This document shows, one piece after another, positions 35,051 to 43,689 of a stretch of 63,882 nt of DNA. The stretch's first letter is position 1; each line of letters starts with the position of its first letter. A program made the position numbers and the translations under genes. The notes under the pieces were generated by a model. That model was given only the letters and a program-made list of their open reading frames with translations. It ran no database searches and had not been told where the DNA came from. Source of the DNA: a virus; the IMG/VR virus record IMGVR_UViG_3300017917_002193, positions 1-63,882 of that record. The stretch is one strand, 5' to 3'.

Positions 35051-35997
35051 ACGTAATCGTAACTGGAGCCTCAGGCTATATTGGTGGCCATGTAGCATTG
35101 AAACTGCGAGATGCTGGCCACTCAGTAATTGGTATTGATCGCAGACCTTGCCCTAACAATCTCGCTGAAACATACAGCAAGTTTATCACTGCTGATTTTG
35201 TCAGCAAGGATGCATTGTCGGAGATTGTGCGAGCCCAGCCTGGGGCTATTATTCATTGTGCCGGTACCAGTTTGGTTGGGCCCAGCATTGCCAACCCTGC
35301 TGAATATTATGACAACAATGTAGCCAAGACCTTGGTGCTGTTGAACCTTGTTCGGCAAGCTATTCCACGTTGCAGGGTTATTTTTTCAAGCTCTGCGTCG
35401 GTGTATGGTACTCCAGTTATGACTCCGTGCCACGAAGTTGATCCACGTGAGCCTATTAGCCCTTATGGCGAAAGCAAGCTCATGATTGAAATGGCCATGG
35501 CCAGTTATCGCACTGCATACGGCTTGGATTATGTTGCATTTAGATACTTCAATGCCTGCGGTGCTGACTCAACCACTAGACACGGGCAAGAACACGGTGC
35601 CACACATATCATTGCCCGTGTGCTAGAAAGTCTAAGAGATGATGCAGAGTTTACGCTCAATGGCAAAAACTACCCCACTGATGACGGTACTTGTGTTCGA
35701 GACTATGTACATGTAGAAGACATTGCTCGAGCACACGTCATGGCATTGGACCCAACTGTGGACGCTGGCATTTACAATCTTGGTACCAGCCAAGGCACCA
35801 GCAATCAGGAAATTATCAATGCCGCTGAACGCATTACTGGACGTAAATTAAAGATCCAAGTAGGCACACCTAGAACTGGTGATCCAGCAGTGCTCACAGC
35901 CAGTGCTGAAAAATTTAGTCGTGTTTGCCCCAGCTGGAAAATGTATTCTTTGGACGACATGATCACTCATGCTTGGGCTTGGTACAATCGCAAATGA
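35047..35997 (+). CDS. galE: UDP-glucose 4-epimerase-like (extended SDR)
   Basis: 316 aa. GASGYIG (7-13) is the NAD-binding loop; the catalytic Tyr140 and Lys144 lie in SPYGESK, with Ser114-116 (FSSSASVYG) upstream. RYFNACGAD and the VRDYVHVEDIARAHV block are classic GalE signatures. It should interconvert UDP-glucose/galactose or the N-acetyl forms, feeding the neighbouring glycosyltransferase. Length is typical. Confidence 0.92.
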   Translation: MNVIVTGASGYIGGHVALKLRDAGHSVIGIDRRPCPNNLAETYSKFITADFVSKDALSEIVRAQPGAIIHCAGTSLVGPSIANPAEYYDNNVAKTLVLLNLVRQAIPRCRVIFSSSASVYGTPVMTPCHEVDPREPISPYGESKLMIEMAMASYRTAYGLDYVAFRYFNACGADSTTRHGQEHGATHIIARVLESLRDDAEFTLNGKNYPTDDGTCVRDYVHVEDIARAHVMALDPTVDAGIYNLGTSQGTSNQEIINAAERITGRKLKIQVGTPRTGDPAVLTASAEKFSRVCPSWKMYSLDDMITHAWAWYNRK

Positions 35998-36575
35998 GCT
36001 TTCAAACACTGTTTGACTTTGAATCTGCACTGGCCAAGTACACTGGTGCCCCGTTTGTCGTAGTCACTGACGGTTGTACACATGCCATTGAATTGTGTAT
36101 GCGATACGAACGTGTGACCAGTTGTGATCTCACTGCATACACATACCTAAGTGTGCCACAAATGCTAAAACAGTTGGGTGTGTATTATACCATGCGCACT
36201 GAGTACTGGACTGGCGAGTATCGATTTCATGGCACACGCATTTGGGATTCAGCACGTAGGCTAGAGCACAACATGTACCGATCTGGGCAAATGCAGTGTT
36301 TGAGTTTTGGTCACAGCAAGCCATTGCAATTGGGCAAAGGCGGGGCCATACTGTTGGACGATGAGCAAGCTTATCAAGAGCTCAGTTGCATGCGCAGTGA
36401 TGGCAGAGATTTAAGAATACACCCGTGGGAACTACAAGAAAATTTTGGAGAAGGCTACCACTATTGCCCCACACTGGAAACTTGTCAGCAAGGTATTGAG
36501 TTGCTGAAACAAACTACGCCGCAAAGTCAAAAAGCAAACTATCCAGATTGCCGAAAGATTATTATCAATCATTGA
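35994..36575 (+). CDS. Shortened DegT/DnrJ-type aminotransferase-like protein
   Basis: 193 aa from the ATG overlapping the galE stop. It has DGCTHAIELCMR, a WDSARRL strand where the PLP-binding Asp lies, and SFGHSKPLQLGKGGAILL with Lys109 as the Schiff-base lysine. Normal family members are about 370 aa, so roughly the C-terminal half is missing with no frameshift visible. It may be a compact phage variant or a non-catalytic sugar-binding relic. Confidence 0.75.
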   Translation: MSFQTLFDFESALAKYTGAPFVVVTDGCTHAIELCMRYERVTSCDLTAYTYLSVPQMLKQLGVYYTMRTEYWTGEYRFHGTRIWDSARRLEHNMYRSGQMQCLSFGHSKPLQLGKGGAILLDDEQAYQELSCMRSDGRDLRIHPWELQENFGEGYHYCPTLETCQQGIELLKQTTPQSQKANYPDCRKIIINH

Positions 36576-36600
36576 CAATGCGATCTAAATATTTTATAAT
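36572..36600 (+). promoter_or_regulatory. Consensus sigma70-type promoter of folE
   Basis: TTGACA (36572-36577), 17 bases, TATAAT (36595-36600): both boxes perfect. It overlaps the stop of the DegT-like gene. Confidence 0.88.
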
Positions 36601-36640
36601 ACTATAATGTCATCCACGACACTAACTCGGAGAAACTAAA

Positions 36641-37468
36641 TTGACACAAGAATTTAAACCAGACCCAATCATTCAAGCCAATCCCCGGCCCGAATTTAAA
36701 CCAGATGAATATGTTCCGCTTGACAAGGAAGTGTACGTAAAGGCCGCAGACATGATGAGTGACAAAGGATACCAAGAAGGAAAATACCTAGGTGACTTCC
36801 TTCGATTTAAGATGAAGCGTGAGGGCAAGCGTTTCTGGGCAGGCGACAACATCAGCGACTATGTTTCGGAAGAAGACAAAGCACGACTAATTGACGAAGC
36901 AACAGAAGCATTTGAAACTGTGTTGGATCGTTTGCTAATTGATCGTGAAAACGATCCCAACAGTCACGGCACGGCACGACGTCTGGCCAAGATGTACTTT
37001 AATGAAATAATGGCAGGAAGATATGAACCAGCACCAGACGCAACAGCTTTCCCAAACGACTCGCAGGACCGCTATGAAGGTATGCTCGTGGTTCGCAGTG
37101 AACTTCGTAGTATGTGTAGCCATCATCATCAACCCGTTACTGGGGTTGCTTATATTGGCATTATCGCGGCAGAAAAACTAATTGGCCTTTCTAAGTACAC
37201 ACGCATCGCACAGTGGTGTGCTAGACGTGGTACTCTCCAGGAGGAGCTTTGCAATGACATTGCTCGGGAGATCATGAAGGCCACAGGCAGCAAAGACGTA
37301 GGTGTGTATATTCAAGCAGTTCACGGATGCTGTGAGAATCGCGGTATCATGGCACACTCAAGCTTGACACAGACCACAGTGCTCAAAGGTGTGTTTGGTT
37401 CAGATCCAGCAGTTAAGAAAGAGTTCATGGACAATATCAAACTGCAACAAGAATTTGCACCTCGATGA
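36641..37468 (+). CDS. folE: GTP cyclohydrolase I-like (FolE)
   Basis: 275 aa with a TTG start behind CGGAG; no ATG fits. The catalytic core has MCSHHHQPVTGVAYIGI (zinc Cys and His), KLIGLSKYTRIAQWCARR and HGCCENRGIMAHSS (second zinc Cys). The N-terminal 90 residues differ from bacterial FolE. It makes dihydroneopterin triphosphate from GTP, the first step to 7-deazaguanines. It has its own strong promoter, and the candidate nuclease gene overlaps its stop codon. Confidence 0.9.
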   Translation: MTQEFKPDPIIQANPRPEFKPDEYVPLDKEVYVKAADMMSDKGYQEGKYLGDFLRFKMKREGKRFWAGDNISDYVSEEDKARLIDEATEAFETVLDRLLIDRENDPNSHGTARRLAKMYFNEIMAGRYEPAPDATAFPNDSQDRYEGMLVVRSELRSMCSHHHQPVTGVAYIGIIAAEKLIGLSKYTRIAQWCARRGTLQEELCNDIAREIMKATGSKDVGVYIQAVHGCCENRGIMAHSSLTQTTVLKGVFGSDPAVKKEFMDNIKLQQEFAPR

Positions 37469-38139
37469 CCTTTTGTTTGACCCCTATGACCAAAGACGAA
37501 ATCGGTGCCTTGGTTGGCGCTAATTTCGTCACTACATTTCAAAGCGAAATGGATTTGGTGCTGGGCCCATTGCGAAAGTACATTGCACTGGGCAGGCCGC
37601 TGAGTCTAGGAAAAGAGCTGTGGGAATATGCTGTCAGCGACAGTATTCCCGGTGCTGTATGGAACGGTGCAGGACACAGCTTGATTGATGTTTGCATTGG
37701 ACCAGACATTGGCATTGATGTTAAAAGTGTAAGCAAGCTGGCTGACTCAAAACGAACCACAGAAGCCAGTATGTTTCAAAATTTTAATCAAGACGCCAAG
37801 ACTTATTTTTCGCAGAAAAATACACAAGGGGTCTGGGACATTCATGTCAAAGGATGGCTTGACAAAATTTCTACCATACCAAACTATTACATGTTGGGTA
37901 TCATTCGAGACAAGGATACCCTGGACTGTTGTTTGTGCGGATTCAAAGTTGTCAACACTGGTGTTGTTCTTAGCGAATGTGAGCATAGATTTACTGGTGC
38001 CACAATTAAATTTCAAGGGTTAGTTGATAGTCAGTTTGCAGACCTGCACTACTACAACAGTAAAAGTAGATTGGAAATCAAGCTAAACAGAAAATGCTGG
38101 ACTGACCCCAATTATCATTTACAAATTTACAAGTTCTAA
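37465..38139 (+). CDS. Candidate PD-(D/E)xK nuclease
   Basis: 224 aa. SLIDVCIGPDIGIDVKSVS has Asp75 and Asp85-Val-Lys87, a D-x9-DxK arrangement typical of restriction-type nucleases, preceded by a helix with Glu51 that could complete the site. Two CxxC-like cysteines (DCCLCGF) occur near 150. ATGA coupling to folE suggests it works alongside DNA modification, for example cutting unmodified host DNA. Family assignment is by motif only. Confidence 0.6.
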   Translation: MTFCLTPMTKDEIGALVGANFVTTFQSEMDLVLGPLRKYIALGRPLSLGKELWEYAVSDSIPGAVWNGAGHSLIDVCIGPDIGIDVKSVSKLADSKRTTEASMFQNFNQDAKTYFSQKNTQGVWDIHVKGWLDKISTIPNYYMLGIIRDKDTLDCCLCGFKVVNTGVVLSECEHRFTGATIKFQGLVDSQFADLHYYNSKSRLEIKLNRKCWTDPNYHLQIYKF

Positions 38140-38164
38140 TTCAACAGTTGGCGAGGAGACAAAA

Positions 38165-38533
38165 ATGACTTTGGAAGAAGCACAAGAATCAGGCGTTGCA
38201 CCTTGGACCAATGTTGTGCGTGACGACTTTCACGTTGTAGTATATCGCGACGCTTACCCTGTAACCGACGGGCACTTGCTGTTTGTGCCCAAATATGTTG
38301 CCAACGGTGTAATCGAGGACTGCTTTGCGGATGCGCTAAAGTGGGGCCAAGAAGAAGTGGCTAGTGGCCACTGGGATGGATTCAATATTGGTATCAACTG
38401 GGGTGAAGCAGCCGGACAAACAGTGATGTATCCGCATGTACATCTTATTCCACGTAGAAAAGGTGACATGGAAGACCCACGTGGTGGGGTTCGTCATGTT
38501 ATTCCCAAGCGTGGCAACTACAAAGTTAAATAA
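38165..38533 (+). CDS. HIT-family nucleotide hydrolase-like protein
   Basis: 122 aa. GHLLFVPK (36-43) and MYPHVHLIPRRKGD (His91, His93) are HIT signatures. The first His of the HxHxH triad is replaced (Tyr-Pro precede His91), so activity may be altered. HIT proteins hydrolyse nucleotide conjugates such as AMP-lysine or dinucleoside polyphosphates. GAGGAG ribosome site; located between the nuclease-like gene and queD. Confidence 0.85.
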   Translation: MTLEEAQESGVAPWTNVVRDDFHVVVYRDAYPVTDGHLLFVPKYVANGVIEDCFADALKWGQEEVASGHWDGFNIGINWGEAAGQTVMYPHVHLIPRRKGDMEDPRGGVRHVIPKRGNYKVK

Positions 38534-38565
38534 TACTCTTAGCGGTCTTCTGGCATTCATCCCGC

Positions 38566-38595
38566 TTTACAAATTCTGCAGGCCTATGCTATAAT
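38566..38595 (+). promoter_or_regulatory. Sigma70-type promoter of queD
   Basis: TTTACA (38566-38571), 18 bases, TATAAT (38590-38595); AGGAG follows before ATG 38615. Confidence 0.72.
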
Positions 38596-38614
38596 CTAAC
38601 ATAGGAGAAGTAAA

Positions 38615-39136
38615 ATGGCAAAGTATATTTCAACAAAAACATACGGTAACGAACAAGGTCTTTCATGCTGTTTCCGTCAATGGCGTAGCACCCACAGTCA
38701 TTGCTCACTGCTACATGGCTATTCAATTGGTGTTCATGTTGAGTTTGAAAGCGAGACATTAGATGATCGCAATTGGGTCATGGACTTTGGCGGCCTCAAA
38801 GCGTTCAAAGCATGGCTAGAATATATGTTTGATCATACCTTGGTCATTGCCGAGGATGATCCTTTCTTGCCAATGTTTAAGGAAATGGCTTCACACGGAC
38901 TCCAAGACAAAGGCGGCGTCTGTGATCTACGTATTGTAGAAGCAGTTGGGTGCGAGAAGTTCAGCGAAGCGGCTTTTAAACAACTTGATGTAATCATTAA
39001 AACATTCCAACGTGGGGAAAGCTATACTGTCAATGGAAAAACTTTTGAATGCCGTTATCCAGTGGGACACGGTGTCAAGGTTAGATCAGTAGAAGTTTTT
39101 GAACACGGAGCAAACTCAGCTATCTATCAAGAATAA
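38615..39136 (+). CDS. queD: 6-carboxy-tetrahydropterin synthase-like (QueD)
   Basis: 173 aa. FRQWRSTHSHCSLLHGYSIGVHVEF contains the His/Cys cluster of the pterin tunnel fold; the usual HGH is HGY, as I recall for cyanophage QueD proteins. NWVMDFGGLKAFKAWLEYMFDHTLV matches the D-F-x-x-L...DH substrate-binding block. It acts after FolE to give 6-carboxy-tetrahydropterin. Its own promoter precedes it. Confidence 0.9.
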   Translation: MAKYISTKTYGNEQGLSCCFRQWRSTHSHCSLLHGYSIGVHVEFESETLDDRNWVMDFGGLKAFKAWLEYMFDHTLVIAEDDPFLPMFKEMASHGLQDKGGVCDLRIVEAVGCEKFSEAAFKQLDVIIKTFQRGESYTVNGKTFECRYPVGHGVKVRSVEVFEHGANSAIYQE

Positions 39137-39137
39137 T

Positions 39138-39989
39138 ATGGCACACAAATATCGCTTATCAATCCTATTGCCTACACGTGGCAGAACCGAAGCACTCCAG
39201 CGCAGTTTACAAAGCTTGATTGATTTGGCCGACGACTACACACGCATTCAAATCATGATTGCGTTGGATCGCGATGACACTGTGGGGCAAGAATACTTTA
39301 AAACAGTAATCAAACCATACTTGGACTCAGTGAAAGCAACATATAGTGCCATGCTGTTTGACCCACTGGGCTATATTCGCTTACATATCTACAACAACAA
39401 GCTGGCTGAAAAAACTGACAGTGACTGGTTTGTGATCTGGAATGACGATGCTATTATGCAGACTCAAGGCTGGGACACTGAAATCATCAAACGCACTGGT
39501 GAGTTCAAGCTATTGGCATTCCATACTCACAACGACCACCCCTACAGTATTTTCCCTATTATCCCACGCAAGTGGTATGACTTGCTGGGCTATTTGTGTC
39601 CGCATCCTACACAGGATGGGTGGCTGAGTCAGCAAGCATACATCTTGGATATCTGGGAACGGATCCCTGTGTGGGTCGAACACGATCGGTTTGACTTAAC
39701 TGGCAACAACGGGGACGAAACATTCAAGCAACGTGCCATGTTAGAAGGCCGGCCTGATGATCCCAATGACTTCCACAGTGTGCAAATGATTGCTCTACGT
39801 CACGGTGATGCTGCCAAGATTGCTACATATCTCAAGCACGTAGAAGGCCGGGACATGACCTTCTTTGAAAACGTATTTGCACACAAGCAAGATCCTTGGG
39901 AAAAGCTAGCAAAAAATGACGTAAACAATCAAATGGTGCAGTTTGAAAATCCGCATACACACTTTAACAAGAACAGTACTGCAACCTAA
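39138..39989 (+). CDS. GT2-like glycosyltransferase
   Basis: 283 aa from ATG 39138, one base after the queD stop; the earlier in-frame start lies inside queD. LSILLPTRGRTEALQRSLQS is the GT2 first strand, and DWFVIWNDDAIMQTQGWD contains the DxD-like NDDA motif. C-terminal residues are hydrophilic. Acceptor unknown; DNA-base or virion glycosylation are options. Confidence 0.8.
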   Translation: MAHKYRLSILLPTRGRTEALQRSLQSLIDLADDYTRIQIMIALDRDDTVGQEYFKTVIKPYLDSVKATYSAMLFDPLGYIRLHIYNNKLAEKTDSDWFVIWNDDAIMQTQGWDTEIIKRTGEFKLLAFHTHNDHPYSIFPIIPRKWYDLLGYLCPHPTQDGWLSQQAYILDIWERIPVWVEHDRFDLTGNNGDETFKQRAMLEGRPDDPNDFHSVQMIALRHGDAAKIATYLKHVEGRDMTFFENVFAHKQDPWEKLAKNDVNNQMVQFENPHTHFNKNSTAT

Positions 39990-39991
39990 CG

Positions 39992-39997
39992 TAAATA
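39992..39997 (+). promoter_or_regulatory. T4-like late promoter core (TAAATA)
   Basis: ACGTAAATATCAGATG: the motif ends 4 bases before ATG 40002, with no ribosome site. Confidence 0.45.
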
Positions 39998-40001
39998 TCA
40001 G

Positions 40002-42008
40002 ATGACTTATAAAATTGCTTTTGTTCAGCCCAATTTTCAGCAAGGACCTAGAGAGTTCAATGCCTATTACTTGCCTTATTCAGCGGGTGTGGTATGGAGC
40101 TACAGCCTTGCTGACCCTAAAATTCGCGAGCGGTTTGAAGCCACTCACTGGATTTGGCGACGAGACGTATTGGAGCCTTTGGCCCAAGAACTGGCTCAAT
40201 TGGACATTGTGACATTTAGCACTTACGTGTGGAATCATCGATACAACTATGCTCTGGCTCAACGTATCAAAGAAATCAACCCCCAAGTATTGACTGTGTT
40301 TGGCGGGCCTGAACCTGCTATTACTGATCCTGATCTGTTTCGCAAAGAACCTTTCATGGATCTAGTGATCTGCTACGAGGGCGAAATCACATTCAAACGA
40401 GTGTTAGAGCATTATGAAACTCGAGACTGGGAAACCATTCCTGGCCTGCTGATCAACCGAGATGGCGAAGCAGTAAAGACTCCCGACGCTGAACGTATTG
40501 AAAGCTTGGATCAAGTTCCTAGTCCCTACTTGTCAGGTATATTTGATAAGTTAATAGAAGAGAATCCCGACATCACTTGGCAAGGCACACTGGAAACCAA
40601 TCGTGGTTGCCCGTTTGCTTGTACATTCTGTGACTGGGGCAGTCTAACCTATAACAAAGTTAAAAAGTTTGAACTTACCCGTGTGTTCCATGAGTTGGAA
40701 TGGATGGCCAAACGTAACTTTGACTGGATTTCAATCACTGATGCAAACTTTGGCATGTTCCCCGAACGTGACGGCATGATTGCAGACAAGATCATTGAGA
40801 TGCAAGAAAAGTATGGTTCGCCTAGAACGTTCAGTGTGGCCTGGGCCAAGAACCAAAAGAAAGAAGTTATTGACATTGTCAAGAAACTGTTGGACGCACG
40901 TGGGTTCAACCAAGGCTTAACACTCAGTGTACAGAGCTTGGATTTAGATGTGCTGGAAAACATTCGTCGCAAGAATATGGAAATGAACAAACTCAACGAA
41001 GTGTTTGAGCTTTGTGATCAACGCAACATTCCGGCCTACACTGAATTAATTCTTGGTTTGCCAGGCGAAACACTGGAAACATGGAAAAAGAACTTCTATG
41101 CACTGTATGATCTAAATCAGCACACTGGTATCACTGTGTTCCAAGCACAATTGCTGGAAAATGCCGAAATGAATTTGCTACAGAAAAAGCTGTTCAAGAT
41201 CACCAGTCAACCTGTAACAGACTACTTTGCAGGCAGCTACAGTGTTGAACACATTGAAGAAAGTATTGATGTCATCACTGGCACCAAGGATATGCCTACA
41301 CCCGTGATGCTGGACGCACAAATCTTCTCTTGGTTCCAAACTACATTCCATATCAATGGTTTCGCTACACTGGTAGCCAGATTTATAAACAAACATCTTG
41401 GCGTTAGTTATGCAGACTACTATCAGGAATTGTTTGATTACGCTATGACTCATCCATGGTTAAAAAAAGAAGCCGACGAAGCTAGACAATATTTTTCAAA
41501 CTGGATGCTAACTGGCAAAATCAATCACCCCAAGATTGGTGTAGAAATACACGGCTGGAATATTATTCACCGCACTAGCATGAACATGCATGCAGAAAAT
41601 CGTGTAGACGAGCTGTATGACTTTTTGGAATCGTTCTTGTTGCGTTACAACTTGTCAGAGGACTTGTTGCAAAGCTTGATGCAACTGCAAAGAAACTACT
41701 ACATTAGATACGATCAAAGAAATCAATATCCAATGAATCTAGTAATAGATTATAACATTTGGGATTTCCTAAGTTTTAATCAACCCCTACAAAAAACCCC
41801 TACAACTTACCAACTTGATTTTCCCGAGGATAAAACCATGAGTCTTAACCGATTCCTTGAACTGTTTTATTTTGCACGCCGCAGAAACTTTGGCAAGGCC
41901 ACTGTAGATCGTGTCGGCCAACAAGACACAAAAACAGCACGTCGAGGGCAAGGTGCTGCCAAAGCACAAGGATCATTCTCAGTCAAGAAAAAACAATTGG
42001 CGGCCTAA
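40002..42008 (+). CDS. B12-binding radical SAM protein
   Basis: 668 aa. The N-terminal cobalamin-like domain (about 1-150, with VFGGPEPAIT) precedes the radical SAM barrel with CPFACTFC (Cys203, 207, 210). SITDANFGMFPERDG, TLSVQSLDLDVLENIRRKN and TELILGLPGETLETW are typical of this class. A long C-terminal helical region ends in a basic tail. Such enzymes methylate or rearrange unactivated carbons; the substrate could be a modified base, lipid or peptide. Confidence 0.9.
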   Translation: MTYKIAFVQPNFQQGPREFNAYYLPYSAGVVWSYSLADPKIRERFEATHWIWRRDVLEPLAQELAQLDIVTFSTYVWNHRYNYALAQRIKEINPQVLTVFGGPEPAITDPDLFRKEPFMDLVICYEGEITFKRVLEHYETRDWETIPGLLINRDGEAVKTPDAERIESLDQVPSPYLSGIFDKLIEENPDITWQGTLETNRGCPFACTFCDWGSLTYNKVKKFELTRVFHELEWMAKRNFDWISITDANFGMFPERDGMIADKIIEMQEKYGSPRTFSVAWAKNQKKEVIDIVKKLLDARGFNQGLTLSVQSLDLDVLENIRRKNMEMNKLNEVFELCDQRNIPAYTELILGLPGETLETWKKNFYALYDLNQHTGITVFQAQLLENAEMNLLQKKLFKITSQPVTDYFAGSYSVEHIEESIDVITGTKDMPTPVMLDAQIFSWFQTTFHINGFATLVARFINKHLGVSYADYYQELFDYAMTHPWLKKEADEARQYFSNWMLTGKINHPKIGVEIHGWNIIHRTSMNMHAENRVDELYDFLESFLLRYNLSEDLLQSLMQLQRNYYIRYDQRNQYPMNLVIDYNIWDFLSFNQPLQKTPTTYQLDFPEDKTMSLNRFLELFYFARRRNFGKATVDRVGQQDTKTARRGQGAAKAQGSFSVKKKQLAA

Positions 42009-42010
42009 CA

Positions 42011-42550
42011 ATGAAACATATAAAACTATCATGGCATGATGTAGAAAAACAAGTTCAAGAAATACTTCGACAACTACAACAAGATCAGTGGAAGCCTGAT
42101 TATGTAGTAGGGCTTACACGGGGCGGCCTAGTCCCTGCAAACTTAATCAGCCAGTATCTTGGTATTCGCATGGAAACACTCAAGGTCAGTTTGAGAGACG
42201 GCAATGAATGCGAAAGCAATTTATGGATGGCCGAAGATGCATTTGGTTACGACAGCAACCCAGAAACCAGTGTCAAATCCAATGCAGACCTCAAAAAGAA
42301 AATTCTCATTGTAGACGACATCAATGATTCTGGGGCTACATTAAATTGGATCCGACAAGATTGGCCCAGCGGCTGTTTGCCCAATGCCGTGGATTGGAAC
42401 TATGTGTTCGGAAATAATGTGCGTGTGGCTGTGTTAGTAGATAACGAAGCCAGCGCCGCTACAGTGCCCGTCAGCTACAGTGCCTTGGATATCAACAAAG
42501 CCAATGACCCTTGCTGGATCGTTTTTCCCTGGGAAGAATGGTGGAAGTAA
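42011..42550 (+). CDS. Purine-type phosphoribosyltransferase
   Basis: 179 aa. ILIVDDINDSGAT (98-110) is the PRPP-binding signature and VGLTRGGLVPANL (33-45) is the early loop seen in xanthine/hypoxanthine transferases. It starts two bases after the radical SAM gene. It may salvage a purine or a 7-deazaguanine base to its nucleotide. The inserted segment at about 60-95 is longer than usual. Confidence 0.85.
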   Translation: MKHIKLSWHDVEKQVQEILRQLQQDQWKPDYVVGLTRGGLVPANLISQYLGIRMETLKVSLRDGNECESNLWMAEDAFGYDSNPETSVKSNADLKKKILIVDDINDSGATLNWIRQDWPSGCLPNAVDWNYVFGNNVRVAVLVDNEASAATVPVSYSALDINKANDPCWIVFPWEEWWK

Positions 42551-42553
42551 TCA

Positions 42554-42582
42554 TTGCAAAAACTCAAATTTCTTGCTAAAAT
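42554..42582 (+). promoter_or_regulatory. Possible sigma70-type promoter of queE
   Basis: TTGCAA (42554-42559), 17 bases, TAAAAT (42577-42582); weaker than the folE and queD promoters. Confidence 0.45.
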
Positions 42583-42629
42583 TATCATTATAACAGTCAG
42601 CGGTCTAAGTACTAAACAAGGTCAACAAC

Positions 42630-43478
42630 ATGGATTTTAAAGTCAGCGAAATATTTTATTCAGCACAAGGCGAAGGACGCTATGTAGGCGTGCCCAGTGT
42701 GTTTTTGCGCATGTTTGGATGCAACTTCCAATGCGCAGGGTTTGGGTGTAAGCCTGGTGAAAAAACCACAGAACCAGATGAGATTGCCAAAAGCGTTCAT
42801 CTCTACAAAACATTTGAAGAGCTTCCACTTGTGGACACTGGTTGCGACAGCTATGCATCGTGGCATCCAGCGTTCAAACATCTAAGCCCAACATATACTG
42901 CACCACAACTGGCTGACAAGATTCAAAGCTTGTTGCCTAATGGTCAGTGGATGCAAAGCTCAAACGGTAACCCGGCACACCTTGTGATCACAGGTGGCGA
43001 GCCATTGCTGGCGTGGCAAAAGATCTATCCAGAACTACTGGACATCTTGCACGAACGTGGCTTGCGACATATTACTTTTGAAACCAACGGCACTCAACCT
43101 TTGCACAGAGAGTTTCAACAGTATTTGCAAGACTGGTTTGGTGAGATTACATTCAGTGTAAGCCCCAAACTAAGTGTGTCTGGTGAAACTTGGGAAGACG
43201 CCATCAAGCCTGATGTTGTATGGAATTACGAATTGTACGGCGTAACGTATTTGAAGTTTGTAGTTGAACGACTAGAAGATTTTGAGGAGCTTGATCGTGC
43301 AGTGGCAGCATATCGCGAGCGTGGTTTTGCTGGCCCAGTATTTGTGATGCCAGTGGGCGGTGTAGTGTCAGTGTACGACGGCAATAGAATCCATGTAGCA
43401 GACGAAGCATTGAAACGTGGATACTGGTATAGCCCTAGATTGCACGTTGATCTTTGGGGAAATGGATGGGGGAAATAA
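42630..43478 (+). CDS. queE: 7-carboxy-7-deazaguanine synthase-like radical SAM enzyme (QueE)
   Basis: 282 aa. FYSAQGEGRYVGVPSVFLR and the cluster motif GCNFQCAGFGC (Cys31, 35, 40; CX3CX4C rather than CX3CX2C) mark QueE. LVITGGEPLL and ITFETNGTQPL are SAM and substrate motifs, and FSVSPKLSVSGE is typical of QueE. A long insertion (about 41-100) separates the cluster from the core. It converts 6-carboxy-tetrahydropterin to 7-carboxy-7-deazaguanine. Confidence 0.93.
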   Translation: MDFKVSEIFYSAQGEGRYVGVPSVFLRMFGCNFQCAGFGCKPGEKTTEPDEIAKSVHLYKTFEELPLVDTGCDSYASWHPAFKHLSPTYTAPQLADKIQSLLPNGQWMQSSNGNPAHLVITGGEPLLAWQKIYPELLDILHERGLRHITFETNGTQPLHREFQQYLQDWFGEITFSVSPKLSVSGETWEDAIKPDVVWNYELYGVTYLKFVVERLEDFEELDRAVAAYRERGFAGPVFVMPVGGVVSVYDGNRIHVADEALKRGYWYSPRLHVDLWGNGWGK

Positions 43479-43479
43479 A

Positions 43480-43689
43480 TTGGCAGAAACACATAAAAGA
43501 ACTATAGCAAGGATGATCAGCTACCGTATTACGGCCTGGCTGTTTACAATTTTGTGGACGTATTTGTTCACTGGAGACATTGGCAGTGCCACAGGGTTCG
43601 CTACTGCACTGCACATTTTGCTCAGTGTTGATTATTACATTCACGAGCGTATATGGCTAAAAATCAAATGGGGTAGAACCAATGTTTGA
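43480..43689 (+). CDS. DUF2061-like small membrane protein
   Basis: 69 aa from a TTG start behind GGGGGA; an ATG at 43462 lies within queE and has no well-placed ribosome site. KRTIARMISYRITAWLFTILW and the second hydrophobic segment (FATALHILLSVDYYIHERIW) give two membrane spans typical of DUF2061. Function of the family is unknown. It overlaps the next gene by 8 bases. Confidence 0.75.
   Translation: MAETHKRTIARMISYRITAWLFTILWTYLFTGDIGSATGFATALHILLSVDYYIHERIWLKIKWGRTNV

Noticed and set aside
35994-36020. MSFQTLFDF start resembling the polymerase clamp-binding tail QSLFDF
   Set aside because: Aromatic FxxxxFA starts are normal in DegT-type aminotransferases, so the likeness to a clamp-binding peptide is probably chance.
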